Below, one piece after another: positions 7,651-15,254 of a stretch of 64,000 nt of DNA (its first letter is position 1; every line of letters begins with the position of its first letter). The position numbers were made by a program, and so were the translations under genes. The DNA lies in contig JANRJW010000010.1 in assembly GCA_033763775.1 (NCBI GenBank), forward strand, positions 124,001 to 188,000, read 5' to 3'. The DNA is from JAJTHB01 sp033763775 (GTDB taxonomy: Bacteria; Pseudomonadota; Alphaproteobacteria; Rickettsiales; SXRF01). Under the pieces are notes generated by a model, which ran no database searches, had not been told where the DNA came from, and was given only the letters and a program-made list of their open reading frames with translations.

Positions 7651-7752
7651 GTCATCCTCGGGTCGCGCAGAGCGCGGATCCGGGATCCATTTTTGGGATT
7701 GTTTTTTTGATAGCTGGATCCCCGGACGACGCTTTGCATCGCCGAGAATGAC
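7651..7752. repeat. 102-bp imperfect palindromic element between mipZ and the J-domain gene
   Basis: It starts GTCATCCTCGGGTCGCGCAG and ends CGCCGAGAATGAC, with inner arms GGATCC...GGATCC around an AT-rich centre. It matches the other GTCAT...ATGAC elements in the window. The terminal ATGAC creates a spurious upstream start codon (7748) for the next gene. Confidence 0.8.
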
Positions 7753-7771
7753 CGCTATAACAGTAAGTACC

Positions 7772-8191
7772 ATGCCCTACCTTCTTCTTATCTTTCTTGT
7801 TCTGGTTGCTCTACTTATCTATAGTCTTTCAAAAGGCAGGGCGCAGATGAGGCGATATTCTTCCAGTGAGTGGATGAAAGCAGGCGGGGTGCTCGGCGCG
7901 GCGATTCTGCTGGCGCGTTTTGCTAAGCTACCTCTAGCCACTATCCTGACCGCGCTCCCCTTTATTCTGCCCTACCTGAAACAAGCTGAAAGCGCTCAGG
8001 CGCAGACCTCTGCCAGTGGCGGGATGACGCGTGAGGAAGCGGCGCTGATTCTTGGCATTTCCGCGCGTGCAACGCCCGAGCAGGTGAAAGAGGCGCACCG
8101 CCGCCTGATCACCCGAAACCATCCTGATACTGGCGGTAGTGATTATCTGGCGGCAAAAATTAATCAGGCGCGGGATGTGCTGCTTGGGTAG
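7772..8191 (+). CDS. Membrane-anchored J-domain (DnaJ-like, Tim14-type) protein
   Basis: 139 residues starting MPYLLLIFLVLV. An N-terminal membrane helix, a second hydrophobic segment near residue 50-70 (LATILTALPFILPYL), then a short C-terminal J-domain: MTREEAALILGISARATPEQ, AHRRLITRNHPDTGGSDYLA, with the HPD tripeptide that stimulates Hsp70 ATPase activity. This arrangement resembles mitochondrial Tim14/Pam18 and its alphaproteobacterial relatives. I prefer the ATG at 7772 over the in-frame ATG at 7748, because the latter is part of the upstream repeat. Function: recruitment of DnaK to the membrane (inferred). Confidence 0.82.
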   Translation: MPYLLLIFLVLVALLIYSLSKGRAQMRRYSSSEWMKAGGVLGAAILLARFAKLPLATILTALPFILPYLKQAESAQAQTSASGGMTREEAALILGISARATPEQVKEAHRRLITRNHPDTGGSDYLAAKINQARDVLLG

Positions 8192-8202
8192 TTGCTAGTT
8201 GC

Positions 8203-8278
8203 GAGTGACGAGTGGTGAGAAATCCTGTAATCAGGTTGCCATGCATCACTCACCACTCACCACTTACCACTCACCACT
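8203..8278. repeat. CACCACT tandem repeats with inverted partner immediately before murJ
   Basis: The stretch 8244-8278 is four to five copies of CTCACCACT-like units, and 8203-8219 carries the complementary GAGTGRCGAGTGGTGAG. The pair can form a hairpin that ends at the base before the murJ ATG. The usual Shine-Dalgarno space is therefore occupied by the repeat, which contains no GGAG-like motif. The element may reduce or regulate MurJ translation, or may have displaced the original leader. Confidence 0.7.
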
Positions 8279-9814
8279 ATGAACCTTCTCAAATCCACCG
8301 CCACCATCGGAAGCTACACGCTGATTTCCCGCGTGCTGGGCTATGTGCGCGATGTGACCATTGCCTCAGGCCTTGGCGCCAGCATGCTTTCGGATGCGTT
8401 TCTGGTCGCTTTCAAGTTGCCGAATTTCCTTCGCCGCTTGTTTGCAGAAGGGGCGTTTAACTCCGCCTTTGTTCCTCAATATGCGGGCATGATGGCAACC
8501 GAAGGCGAGGCCAGAGCCAGGCAGTTCGCCTCCGAGGCGATGTCATTTCTGCTGCTGGTGTTGCTGGTGGTTTCCGGGGTGCTGATCTCCATCATGCCGT
8601 GGTTCATGCACGTTCTGGCGCCCGGCTTTGCAGCAAACCCTGAGAAGTTTGAACTCACCATTGCGCTCACCCGCATCACCATGCCGTATATTATTTTTAT
8701 TTCGCTGGTGTCACTGCTTGGCGGCATTTTAAACAGCAGCGGCAAATTCGCGGCGGTCGCGGCAACGCCCATTATCATGAATCTCTGCCTCATCATCATT
8801 CCGTTTTTCATTGAGGGCATCACGCCCAGCGGCGCTCATGCGCTCGCCATCGCAGTGATGGTCTCCGGCGTCCTGCAATGGCTGTGGCTTGTGTATTTCT
8901 GCGCGAAAAAAAATGTGCTGCCAAGGCTACAAAAGCCGCGCCTTTCGCCTGATGTGAAAAAGCTAATGCTGCTGATGGCGCCGGTGGCGCTGGGGGCAGG
9001 GGTGGCGCAGATTAATCTCGTGGTGGACATGATTCTCGCGTCCTATTTCGGCCACGGTGTTTCCTATCTTTATTTTGCAGATCGCATTAACGAGCTGCCA
9101 CTCGCCGTTATCGGGATTGCGCTGGGCACCGCGCTGCTGCCCATGCTCTCCAAGCAATTCCGCGAAGGAAGGCGTGAAGACGCCTTCGCCAGCCAGAACC
9201 GCGCGCTGGAGCTTGGCCTGTTTCTCAGCCTTCCGGCGGCAGCTGCGATTGCTGTCATCGCCGAGCCAATCATCACCGTGATGTTTGAGCGCGGCGCGTT
9301 TTCCGCCCATGATACGCTGCAAACCTACCGCGCACTGGTGGCGTTCTCGCTGGGTCTTCCAGCCTTTATCATGATTAAAATTCTGGGCCCCGGCTTTTTT
9401 GCTAACGAGGACACCAAAACACCGTTTAAAATTGCTACCTTATGCGTTGTTCTTAATCTGGTGCTTAACCTTATTCTGATGATTCCTCTGGCGCATGTGG
9501 GCATGGCACTCGCCACCTCCATCGCCGCATGGGTGAACGTGATCTTGATGCTGCTGGTGTTGAAGAAGCGCGAGTGGGTAAGGCTCTCGCCAAAGCTTAG
9601 GATTGAAATCGGTAAAATACTCCTCGGCTGCCTGCTGATGGCGGCGGCGCTGTGGCAACTGATGCCGTGGCTTTCAGGTCAGCTTCATCAGGGTGAGATA
9701 GAGCGGGCTGCCGCGCTGATACTGACCGTGCTGGCAGGATCTGCGGCCTATTTCACTGCCGCAATTGCATCCAATACCCTTGGTCTTCGCAGCTGGCTGA
9801 GAAGAAAGACCTAA
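8279..9814 (+). CDS. murJ: Lipid II flippase MurJ
   Basis: Translocates lipid II across the inner membrane for peptidoglycan synthesis. The 511-residue protein has the MOP-superfamily pattern of about 14 membrane helices. Its N-terminus is typical (SRVLGYVRDVTIASGLGAS, then FKLPNFLRRLFAEGAFNSAF, with the conserved arginines). The start is fixed by MNLLKSTATIGSYTLIS, the normal family N-terminus, although it directly abuts a repeat. Its TAA overlaps the stop of the convergent gene at 9811. Confidence 0.96.
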   Translation: MNLLKSTATIGSYTLISRVLGYVRDVTIASGLGASMLSDAFLVAFKLPNFLRRLFAEGAFNSAFVPQYAGMMATEGEARARQFASEAMSFLLLVLLVVSGVLISIMPWFMHVLAPGFAANPEKFELTIALTRITMPYIIFISLVSLLGGILNSSGKFAAVAATPIIMNLCLIIIPFFIEGITPSGAHALAIAVMVSGVLQWLWLVYFCAKKNVLPRLQKPRLSPDVKKLMLLMAPVALGAGVAQINLVVDMILASYFGHGVSYLYFADRINELPLAVIGIALGTALLPMLSKQFREGRREDAFASQNRALELGLFLSLPAAAAIAVIAEPIITVMFERGAFSAHDTLQTYRALVAFSLGLPAFIMIKILGPGFFANEDTKTPFKIATLCVVLNLVLNLILMIPLAHVGMALATSIAAWVNVILMLLVLKKREWVRLSPKLRIEIGKILLGCLLMAAALWQLMPWLSGQLHQGEIERAAALILTVLAGSAAYFTAAIASNTLGLRSWLRRKT

Positions 9815-10035
9815 TTTTTCTCTTTATCGCCTTCTTCCTCGTCTTTGTCGTCCTGTTCATCATTCTCGTTATCTTCATCCGAGCCTTCGCCCTGAGTCGC
9901 TTCTTTATCTTCCTCTTCTTCCTGTTCGGCGGTCTGCTCGGCGTTGGCTTTGGGTTTTTCATCATCGGCATGTGCAGTCGTTATCGGCATCATCATGGCG
10001 GTGAGTAGCATCGTCATATATAATTTGAATTTCAT
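9811..10035 (-). CDS. Small acidic exported protein, unknown function
   Basis: 74 residues: an N-terminal signal peptide (MKFKLYMTMLLTAMMMP, cleavage expected near TAHA-DD) followed by ~48 residues that are almost entirely Asp, Glu, Lys, Asn and Gln. The mature part should be disordered and strongly acidic. The ATG at 10035 has GGAG eight bases upstream and overlaps the TGA of the upstream gene. The stop codon shares bases with the murJ stop. I recognise no family; possible roles are metal or cation binding in the periplasm, but that is speculative. Confidence 0.65.
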   Translation of the reverse strand: MKFKLYMTMLLTAMMMPITTAHADDEKPKANAEQTAEQEEEEDKEATQGEGSDEDNENDEQDDKDEEEGDKEKN

Positions 10036-10412
10036 CACTTTTTCTCCTCGGTTTGTTTTGCTTCACGTTCTTTCTGCGCTCGCGCGCGGCGGCGCTCTTC
10101 GCGCTCTTTTTGTTCTTTTTCCCATGCCTCAGGGGTGAGTGTTTCAAGGCGTGCAAGTTCTTTGCGCAGGCGCTCTTTGGCCTCGTCCAGCGTAGGCGGC
10201 CTTCGCGGCGCGGCTGGGCGTGCCTCTTGCGGCGAGCGATCAGCCAGCGGCGGCAGTCGCTCCGGCGCTTTAGAAAGCGAGCCAGTGCGCACCGCAGGTT
10301 CTTCCTGCCGCGCGGCTTTCATATTGCTGGTTTCGGGTGTTTGTGCGAGAAACACTATCAGCACCAGTGGCAGCAACAGCAGGCTGGCTAACAATACAAC
10401 GCGTTGATTCAT
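10035..10412 (-). CDS. Membrane-anchored Lys/Glu/Arg-rich coiled-coil protein, unknown function
   Basis: 125 residues: a short N-terminus, one membrane helix (VVLLASLLLLPLVLIVFLAQ), a Pro/Arg-rich linker, then a charged helix (EAKERLRKELARLETL, WEKEQKEREERRRARAQKER) to the C-terminus. A signal-anchor topology with the charged segment outside the cytoplasm is likely. An alternative ATG at 10445 would extend it by 11 residues into the cutA leader. Start codons of this gene (10412) and the original cutA ATG (10422) are only 9 bp apart on opposite strands. No family recognised. It is coupled to the acidic exported protein downstream. Confidence 0.6.
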   Translation of the reverse strand: MNQRVVLLASLLLLPLVLIVFLAQTPETSNMKAARQEEPAVRTGSLSKAPERLPPLADRSPQEARPAAPRRPPTLDEAKERLRKELARLETLTPEAWEKEQKEREERRRARAQKEREAKQTEEKK

Positions 10413-10475
10413 AGGCAGGTCATGAGCGATATCTAGAGTATTCATAGCACATTTGCCACCCGCGACGAAGCGATT

Positions 10476-10739
10476 TTGGTCGCCCGCACACTCATTGAGG
10501 CGCGGCTTGCCGCCTGCGTGAATCTTCACGAGAACGTGACCTCCATCTATCGCTGGCAGGGGCAGGTTCAGCAGGAAACAGAAGTGGCGCTGGTTGCCAA
10601 AACCAGCAAAAAAATGCTCCAGAAGGCCATGGAAACCATCAAGCAGCTGCATTCTTATGAGGTGCCCTGCATTATTGCCACGCAGCACGATGGCGGTTAT
10701 CCCCCTTATTTGGACTGGATTAAGCGTGAAACCGCTTGA
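10476..10739 (+). CDS. cutA: CutA-like protein (divalent cation tolerance), N-terminus interrupted by an amber codon
   Basis: CutA is a small trimeric ferredoxin-fold protein linked to copper tolerance. The readable frame from TTG 10476 gives RLAACVNLHENVTSIYRWQG and KTSKKMLQKAMETIKQLHSY, then EVPCIIA and GGYPPYLDWI, all family hallmarks, but only 87 residues. In the same frame upstream, ATG 10422 (preceded by AGGCAGG) gives MSDI, then TAG at 10434-10436, then SIHSTFATRDEAILVA, which aligns without gaps to the normal CutA N-terminus. The ancestral gene therefore ran 10422-10739 (105 codons plus stop) and now has an in-frame stop at codon 5. It may be a recent pseudogene, a sequencing error, or may restart at TTG without strand beta-1. 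Confidence 0.75.
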   Translation: MVARTLIEARLAACVNLHENVTSIYRWQGQVQQETEVALVAKTSKKMLQKAMETIKQLHSYEVPCIIATQHDGGYPPYLDWIKRETA

Positions 10740-10744
10740 CTTCA

Positions 10745-10780
10745 CCCGCCCCTAGCCCCTAATCCCTAACCCCTGAACCC
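10745..10780. repeat. Short C-rich tandem repeat upstream of tRNA-Gln
   Basis: Four degenerate copies of a CCCCTAAYCC-like unit between the cutA stop and the tRNA. It resembles the small tandem elements at 8244 and 22794 in style though not in sequence. Confidence 0.5.
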
Positions 10781-10785
10781 TTTGT

Positions 10786-10860
10786 TGGGGCGTAGCCAAG
10801 CGGTAAGGCAGCGGATTTTGATTCCGCCATTCCCAGGTTCGATCCCTGGCGCCCCAGCCA
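10786..10860 (+). tRNA. tRNA-Gln (anticodon TTG)
   Basis: Cloverleaf of 75 nt with encoded CCA. The acceptor stem TGGGGCG (10786-10792) pairs with CGCCCCA (10850-10856), followed by discriminator G and CCA. The D-arm is GCCAAGCGGTAAGGC, the anticodon loop TTTTGAT holds TTG, and the T-arm contains GGTTCGATCC. It stands alone between cutA and the FAD dehydrogenase gene. Confidence 0.96.
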
Positions 10861-10903
10861 ACTTGTTTTTCTCGAGCAGTCATGCTGCCAGACTTCATTC
10901 GCC

Positions 10904-12520
10904 ATGCTACGCCTGACAGAAATCAAACTACCGCTGGATCATCCGCCGCAAGCCATTACTGAGGCGGTGACTTCGCGGCTGAAGATTGCCCCGGGCGATC
11001 TGATTTCCTGCACGGTCTTTCGCCGCGCGCACGACGCCCGCAAGAAATCCAATATTTTTCTGATTTACACGCTGGATGTCGAGCTGCGCGATGAAGCCGG
11101 CGTGCTGAAACGTTTTGCTGGCGACAGCCATGTGCGCGAAACACCGGATCTTACCTACCAGTATGTCGCCCGCGCGCCCAAGGGGCTGACGCAAAGACCG
11201 CTGGTGATTGGTGCCGGCCCGTGCGGGCTGTTTGCGGGGTTGATACTGGCGCAGATGGGCTTTCGGCCGATTATTCTCGAGCGCGGCAAGGTGGTGCGTG
11301 AGCGTACCAAAGATACCTGGGGGTTCTGGCGCAAATCCGTGCTGCATACGGAATCGAATGTGCAATATGGTGAAGGCGGTGCGGGTACTTTTTCCGACGG
11401 CAAACTCTACAGCCAGATTAAAGATCCTCGCCATCTTGGCCGCAAGGTGCTGACAGAATTTGTCAAAGCAGAAGCCCCGCCGGAGATTCTTACCGAAGCA
11501 CACCCGCATATCGGCACGTTTCGTTTGGTGAAGATGGTGGAGAACATGCGCCGCACGATCGAATCGCTCGGGGGTGAATATCGTTTTGAAAGCCGCGTGA
11601 CTGGGCTGGATATTGAGACAGATGCGGCCGGCCAGCGCCGTGTGCGCGGGGTCATGCTGACGGATGGGCAGCATCTTTCGGCCGATCACGTGGTGCTGGC
11701 AATTGGTCATAGCTCGCGCGATACGTTTCAGATGCTTGCAAACCACGGCGTTTACATCGAGGCTAAACCTTTTTCCGTTGGGTTTCGTATTGAGCACCCA
11801 CAATCCTTGATTGATGCGGCGCGCTTCGGTGCCTATGCCGGCAATCCCGTGCTCGGCGCGGCGGATTACAAGCTGGTCTATCATGCCAGCAATGGCCGTT
11901 CTGTTTATAGTTTCTGCATGTGTCCGGGGGGCACGGTGGTGGCAGCGGCATCCGAAGAAGGGCGGGTGGTCACCAACGGCATGAGCCAGTATTCACGCGC
12001 CGAGCGCAATGCCAATGCCGGCATTGTGGTCGGCATCACGCCGGAGGTGGATTATCCCGGCGATGCGCTGGCGGGTGTGGCCTTTCAGCGGCGCTGGGAA
12101 GAAGCGGCTTTTGTCGCAGGCGGCGGCACTTACGCGGCGCCCGCGCAGCGCGTGGCTGATTTTCTTGCCGGGCGGCCGAGCGTCTCGCTCGGGAAGGTGG
12201 TGCCATCGTACAAACCCGCCGTTACACCGACGGATTTATCGTCCTGCCTGCCGGACTATGCAATTACAGCAATTCGCGAGGCGCTACCGGCATTCGGCAA
12301 GCAGATACGCGGGTTTGACATGGAAGATGCAGTGCTGACCGGCGTGGAAACGCGCACTTCTTCGCCTATTCGTATCCGCCGCGGCGATGATTTTCACAGC
12401 ATCAACACGCGCGGGCTGTTTCCGGCGGGTGAGGGGGCGGGCTATGCTGGCGGCATTCTCTCTGCCGGGGTTGACGGTATCAAGGTGGCCGAGGCAGTCG
12501 CGCTCAGTATGGTGAGCTAG
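10904..12520 (+). CDS. FAD-dependent dehydrogenase of the COG2509 family, function unknown
   Basis: 538 residues. A ~95-residue N-terminal domain (MLRLTEIKLPLDHPPQAI) precedes a Rossmann FAD-binding motif, VIGAGPCGLFAGLILAQMGF, followed by ILERG and the EGGAGTFSDGKL segment. The C-terminus has the second FAD contact, FPAGEGAGYAGGILSAGVDG. This architecture matches the widespread but uncharacterised NAD(FAD)-utilising dehydrogenases grouped as COG2509. No substrate can be inferred. It sits alone between tRNA-Gln and the iron transporter; an iron link is only suggested by proximity. Confidence 0.85.
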   Translation: MLRLTEIKLPLDHPPQAITEAVTSRLKIAPGDLISCTVFRRAHDARKKSNIFLIYTLDVELRDEAGVLKRFAGDSHVRETPDLTYQYVARAPKGLTQRPLVIGAGPCGLFAGLILAQMGFRPIILERGKVVRERTKDTWGFWRKSVLHTESNVQYGEGGAGTFSDGKLYSQIKDPRHLGRKVLTEFVKAEAPPEILTEAHPHIGTFRLVKMVENMRRTIESLGGEYRFESRVTGLDIETDAAGQRRVRGVMLTDGQHLSADHVVLAIGHSSRDTFQMLANHGVYIEAKPFSVGFRIEHPQSLIDAARFGAYAGNPVLGAADYKLVYHASNGRSVYSFCMCPGGTVVAAASEEGRVVTNGMSQYSRAERNANAGIVVGITPEVDYPGDALAGVAFQRRWEEAAFVAGGGTYAAPAQRVADFLAGRPSVSLGKVVPSYKPAVTPTDLSSCLPDYAITAIREALPAFGKQIRGFDMEDAVLTGVETRTSSPIRIRRGDDFHSINTRGLFPAGEGAGYAGGILSAGVDGIKVAEAVALSMVS

Positions 12521-12533
12521 AGGCCGGAATAAA

Positions 12534-12556
12534 TTGCAGATGAGAATCATTTGCAA
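12534..12556. promoter_or_regulatory. Fur-box-like palindrome upstream of the iron ABC transporter
   Basis: The 23-bp sequence TTGCAGATGAGAATC followed by ATTTGCAA is a near-perfect inverted repeat: TTGCA(R)ATGA on one side, TCATTTGCAA on the other. This is close to Fur-binding sites with ATGAGAATCATTTGCA-type cores. It lies 78 bp before the substrate-binding protein ATG and downstream of the FAD dehydrogenase stop, so it probably represses the transporter when iron is sufficient. Confidence 0.8.
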
Positions 12557-12633
12557 TTCGTGACAAAGCTGCTATAGCACTGGGTCACTGGCGCTTCACG
12601 CCAGATCTCTGACCCACTTTAAAAGGATTTTCT

Positions 12634-13677
12634 ATGCTGCGTTTTTCCAGATTAACCTTGGCGGCGTGCGTGCTCGCGCTGCTACCTGTCTCGTCTGCCT
12701 TCAGCGCCGAGCAGACATTGACTATTTATACCTCGCGCAAGGAAGAGCTGATCAAGCCGCAGCTGGAGGCGTTCACCAAGAAAACCGGTATCAAAGTCAA
12801 CATGCTCTATGACGAAGCGCCCAAGCTGATCGCACGGCTCGAATCTGAAGGCAAGGACAGCCCGGCCGATGTGCTGATGCCGGCGGACGTGGCCAGCATG
12901 GTGCTGGCGGCGGATAAAGGGTTGCTTGCGGCGGTGGATTCCTCCGCCTTGACGGCGGCAGTGCCGGCGGCGCTGCGCGATGAGAAAGGGCGCTGGTTTG
13001 GTCTTGGGCAGCGCCTGCGTGTGGTGTTTTATAATAAGGAAAAAGTAAAACCTTCCGAACTTTCTACCTACGAAGACCTCGCCGATCCTAAATGGAAAGG
13101 ACAGATTCTGGTGCGCAGCTCGTCGCATCCTTACAATCTCTCGCTCATCGCAGCGATGATTGCGACAAGCGGCGCAGAAAAAGCTGAAAGCTGGACAAAA
13201 GGAGTGACCTCAAATCTTGCGCGCACGCCGCAGGGCGGCGATGTGGATCAGATTCGCGCGGTGGCTGCCGGTGAGGCAAAACTGGCGATAGCCAACAGCT
13301 ATTACTACGCGCGAATGCTCAATTCGCCGCATCCGGAAATGAAAGCGGCGGCGCAGAAAGTGGGCATTTTCTTTCCCAATCAGAAAGCAGCAGAAGGCCA
13401 GCTTCAAGGTGCGCACCTCAATTTAAGCGGCGCTGGCGTGGTGGCGGGCTCGCGTCATCAGGCGCAGGCGGTTCAGTTTATTGAGTATCTGGCCAGCGAG
13501 GAAGGCCAGCGCCTGTATGCAGATAGTAACTTTGAATACCCCGTCAATCCAAAAGTAGCGCCGTCTGAAACCTTAAAGCAGTTTGGCGCTTACCGTGCGG
13601 ATGAAGCGGCGGTTAAAACCATGGCGGCGCACGTGCAGGAAGCCATCCGCATCACCGATCGCGCTGGCTGGAAGTAA
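12634..13677 (+). CDS. fbpA: Iron(III) ABC transporter, periplasmic substrate-binding protein (FbpA/FutA type)
   Basis: 347 residues with a cleavable signal peptide (ending SSAFSA-EQ). Mature start TLTIYTSRKEELIKPQLEAF is characteristic of the iron-binding cluster of periplasmic proteins. ANSYYYARMLNSP supplies the tandem tyrosines that coordinate ferric iron in FbpA/FutA. AAAAGGA precedes the ATG at a good distance. The stop overlaps the permease ATG (TAATG at 13675-13679). Together with the Fur-box palindrome upstream this is an iron uptake operon. Confidence 0.92.
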   Translation: MLRFSRLTLAACVLALLPVSSAFSAEQTLTIYTSRKEELIKPQLEAFTKKTGIKVNMLYDEAPKLIARLESEGKDSPADVLMPADVASMVLAADKGLLAAVDSSALTAAVPAALRDEKGRWFGLGQRLRVVFYNKEKVKPSELSTYEDLADPKWKGQILVRSSSHPYNLSLIAAMIATSGAEKAESWTKGVTSNLARTPQGGDVDQIRAVAAGEAKLAIANSYYYARMLNSPHPEMKAAAQKVGIFFPNQKAAEGQLQGAHLNLSGAGVVAGSRHQAQAVQFIEYLASEEGQRLYADSNFEYPVNPKVAPSETLKQFGAYRADEAAVKTMAAHVQEAIRITDRAGWK

Positions 13678-15254
13678 TGGATCGGCTACTCGCCTTTGGC
13701 ATTGCAACGCTGTGCCTGCTGCCAGTGGTTCTGGTGCTATCGGCGTGGGGGCTCTCCCTGCCTGCAGCCAGCCAGGAAAGCTGGCAGCATGTGCGCGCAG
13801 CGTTGCTGCCGGGCGATGCTGCGACCACTTTACTGCTGGCGCTGATGGTGGCGTGTTTTGCGGCGGTGGTAGGGGTCAGCACGGCGTGGTTTGTGACGCG
13901 GTGCGAGTTTCCCGGACGCCGGCTGCTCAGCTGGCTGCTGGTCATGCCACTGGCCATGCCAGCCTATATTCTGGCGATCACCTATGGCTCATTGTTTGAA
14001 TTTGCCGGGCCGCTGCAAACGATGCTGCGTGAGCTGACAGGCTGGCAGCGAGACGATTACTGGTTTCCCGCGGTTCGCAGCCTTGGCGGCGCCGTGGTGA
14101 TGCTGGGGCTGGCGACGACCCCGTATGTGTATCTGCTGGCGCGGCTGGCTTTTGCCTCGCAGCCCGCAGAATGGGCGGATGTGGCGCTCAGCCTCGGAAA
14201 AACCCGTCGTCAGCTGTTCTGGCAGGTGGCATTGCCGGCGGCGCGACCATTTATCGTGATCGGGCTTGCGCTGGTGGTGATGGAAACGATTGCCGATCTT
14301 GGCACGGTGCAGATACTTGGCGTGCCCACCCTTGCCACCGCAATTTATCGCACCTGGTTTTTCATGAACGAACCTTATGTAGCGGCGCGGATTGCAAGCC
14401 TGCTTCTGATACTGGCGGCGCTGATACTATGGCTGGAGCAGCTCAGTCGCCGCGGTGCGGCCTATCATCTCCTGCGCGGGCGGCCACAGCGAGCGCGCCG
14501 TGCGCTCAAACCGATCAAAGGACTGGGCGTTAGCCTGTGGTGTGCGCTGCCGGTGATGGCTGGCTTTGTGGTGCCGTGCTTGTGGCTGGCGCGCATGGCC
14601 TCATTTCAGTCACAGCTGCCCTACCCGGCGATGATGGCGGCGCTCGCTGATTCACTCACGCTTGCCGCTGGCGCGGCGATGCTGGTGGTAGCGGCGGCAC
14701 TGGTGCTGGCACTGGCCGAGCGCCAGCATGGCCCTTGGTCACGCGCGGCGAATATGGCGGCGTCGCTTGGCTATGCGATGCCGGGGGTGGTGATTGCGGT
14801 GGGGCTGCTGATATGGCAGGGGCTGGTCAAAGATATCACCGCCACGCCGCTGCTGCTCACAGGCACCATCGCTGGCCTGCTTCTGGCGTATCTCATTCGC
14901 TTTCTGGCGCCAGCCTACAGCGCGATTCATAGCGGCTATCTGCGTGTGCCTGCGGAAGTTGACCGCGCGGCGGTATCGCTGGGCACTGGCAGGCTGGCGC
15001 TGCTGCTGCGCGTGCATGTGCCAATGCTGCGCGCACCGCTCGCCACCAGCGCGCTGATTGTCGCGATTGATGTATTCAAGGAGCTTCCCGCCACGCTGAT
15101 ACTGCGTCCGTTTGATATCAACACGCTAGCGCTTTCTGTGCTTGAGTTTGCGGGTGATGATCGGCCGGTGGAAGCCGCACCGTTTGCTCTGCTGCTGGTA
15201 GGGGTTGCCAGCGTGGCGGTGGCTGCGTTACACAAGCTGCAGAGGAATTACTGA
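13677..15254 (+). CDS. fbpB: Iron(III) ABC transporter, fused two-domain permease
   Basis: 525 residues with about 12 membrane helices in two homologous halves, as in FbpB. Each half has an EAA loop that contacts the ATPase: EWADVALSLGKTRRQLFWQV (first) and EVDRAAVSLGTGRLALLLRV (second). Starts overlap the upstream gene by one base (TAATG) and the ATPase gene downstream likewise (TGATG), so the three are translationally coupled. Confidence 0.92.
   Translation: MDRLLAFGIATLCLLPVVLVLSAWGLSLPAASQESWQHVRAALLPGDAATTLLLALMVACFAAVVGVSTAWFVTRCEFPGRRLLSWLLVMPLAMPAYILAITYGSLFEFAGPLQTMLRELTGWQRDDYWFPAVRSLGGAVVMLGLATTPYVYLLARLAFASQPAEWADVALSLGKTRRQLFWQVALPAARPFIVIGLALVVMETIADLGTVQILGVPTLATAIYRTWFFMNEPYVAARIASLLLILAALILWLEQLSRRGAAYHLLRGRPQRARRALKPIKGLGVSLWCALPVMAGFVVPCLWLARMASFQSQLPYPAMMAALADSLTLAAGAAMLVVAAALVLALAERQHGPWSRAANMAASLGYAMPGVVIAVGLLIWQGLVKDITATPLLLTGTIAGLLLAYLIRFLAPAYSAIHSGYLRVPAEVDRAAVSLGTGRLALLLRVHVPMLRAPLATSALIVAIDVFKELPATLILRPFDINTLALSVLEFAGDDRPVEAAPFALLLVGVASVAVAALHKLQRNY

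Noticed and set aside
10434..10436. TAG recoding to a sense codon in cutA
   Set aside because: Several other genes in the window end with TAG where family length demands a stop (nrdR, ribE, thiS), so a general reassignment is not supported.
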